DNA of 64,000 bases from Phylloscopus collybita (taxonomy: Eukaryota > Chordata > Aves > Passeriformes > Phylloscopidae). Each line of letters starts with the position of its first letter. The stretch's first letter is position 1. Positions 63,483 to 64,000 of the stretch are shown piece after piece. Made by a program: the position numbers and the translations under genes. Location of the stretch: the NCBI GenBank assembly GCA_027886175.1, contig JAJNNQ010000003.1, positions 6,797,501 through 6,861,500 on the forward strand. Reading direction: 5' to 3'. The notes under the pieces are model-generated. The model was given only the letters and a program-made list of their open reading frames with translations, did no database searches and was not told the DNA's origin.

Positions 63483-64000
63483 TTCCCCCAAAAAAACCAC
63501 ACCACAAATCTGCTTGAACTGGAAATACTGCTGTTACGGCAGTGATAAGAGATAATTTATTAAGGGGAAATGAGAAATGCTTCACTGAGAAATTTCCCCT
63601 ACTTAGTAGATTATGATCTATTAAAGACTCATGGGCGCTGGAAGAGGGCTCGTGACTTTGGACATTTAAGACAAATTTGGTCAGAGTACAAGAGACTATC
63701 CTACAGGGAGCAGACACACACCAGCAGCAAGATGGATGAGATAGTAATGCTCTGATATTTTTCATCTCTAATTTTCAGAGCCCTATGAAATATTCATAAT
63801 GGCAGTGTGGCCACGCTCCACCATTAACACTCCAGTCTGCTAACGACAGACAATCTCTCTGCCATGCTTCAAATTATACTCTGTGTTAATAACTTGCCAA
63901 TGAATCAATCAAATCCTGTTATGAGGTTAATCCTCTGATCATAATTAGGACTAGAGATTTGTTGCAGTATGTTAAAAAAAGAAGTCACAGCACGTCACGA

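Larger units (their letters stand above)
59134..64000 (+). other. KCNMB2 intron after coding exon 3, open at the window edge
   Basis: The GTAAGA donor at 59134 opens an intron that runs past the end of the window. None of the conserved C-terminal beta-2 sequence (the CSYIPKC-like loop segment or TM2) was found here in any frame. The final coding exon is therefore inferred to lie to the right. The intron contains a CpG-rich block (59890-60240), a 23-base A run (61111-61133), a CR1 fragment (62333-62475) and an A-rich repeat (63453-63482). Confidence 0.85.

Overview
This is vertebrate nuclear DNA, most likely from a bird. The evidence is several truncated CR1 LINE copies of avian type, low repeat density, CpG depletion outside a few small islands, and one recognisable gene whose short exons are separated by kilobase introns with GT/AG ends. 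Almost all of the many open frames here are chance frames in non-coding DNA.

The one gene I can support is KCNMB2, on the + strand, which encodes the beta-2 auxiliary subunit of the BK (large-conductance Ca2+- and voltage-activated) potassium channel. Three coding exons are present: 50231-50341 (start codon at 50286), 56280-56450 and 58938-59133. They join in frame without stops to give the first 141 residues: the N-terminal inactivation peptide with its FIW motif, the first membrane segment, and the first half of the cysteine-rich glycosylated loop. The remaining roughly 94 residues, including the second membrane segment, must lie beyond base 64000. The 3' end of the window is therefore inside the last coding intron.

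The 50 kb to the left is non-coding and probably corresponds to the 5' intron(s) and upstream region of KCNMB2. It holds a CR1 3' end (2433-2980), a local 137-bp direct duplication (7018-7155 and 8374-8509), a CpG-rich block with a strong splice donor (15400-15800), short and long antisense CR1 copies (26671-26775, 31135-31840), an 18-unit GGGAT pentanucleotide array (33064-33155), TATA/Inr core-promoter candidates (12630 and 34715), a CpG-retaining block (43575-43760), and a probable LTR-like repeat with two perfect hairpins (about 46985-47330). The coding introns hold simple repeats, another CR1 fragment (62333-62475) and a marked CpG-rich block at 59890-60240.

No RNA gene, CRISPR array, complete mobile element or clearly new multi-gene system was seen. 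The points most worth following are the candidate upstream promoters and first exons of KCNMB2, the intronic CpG block after coding exon 3, the G-quadruplex-forming array, and the hairpin-bounded repeat.
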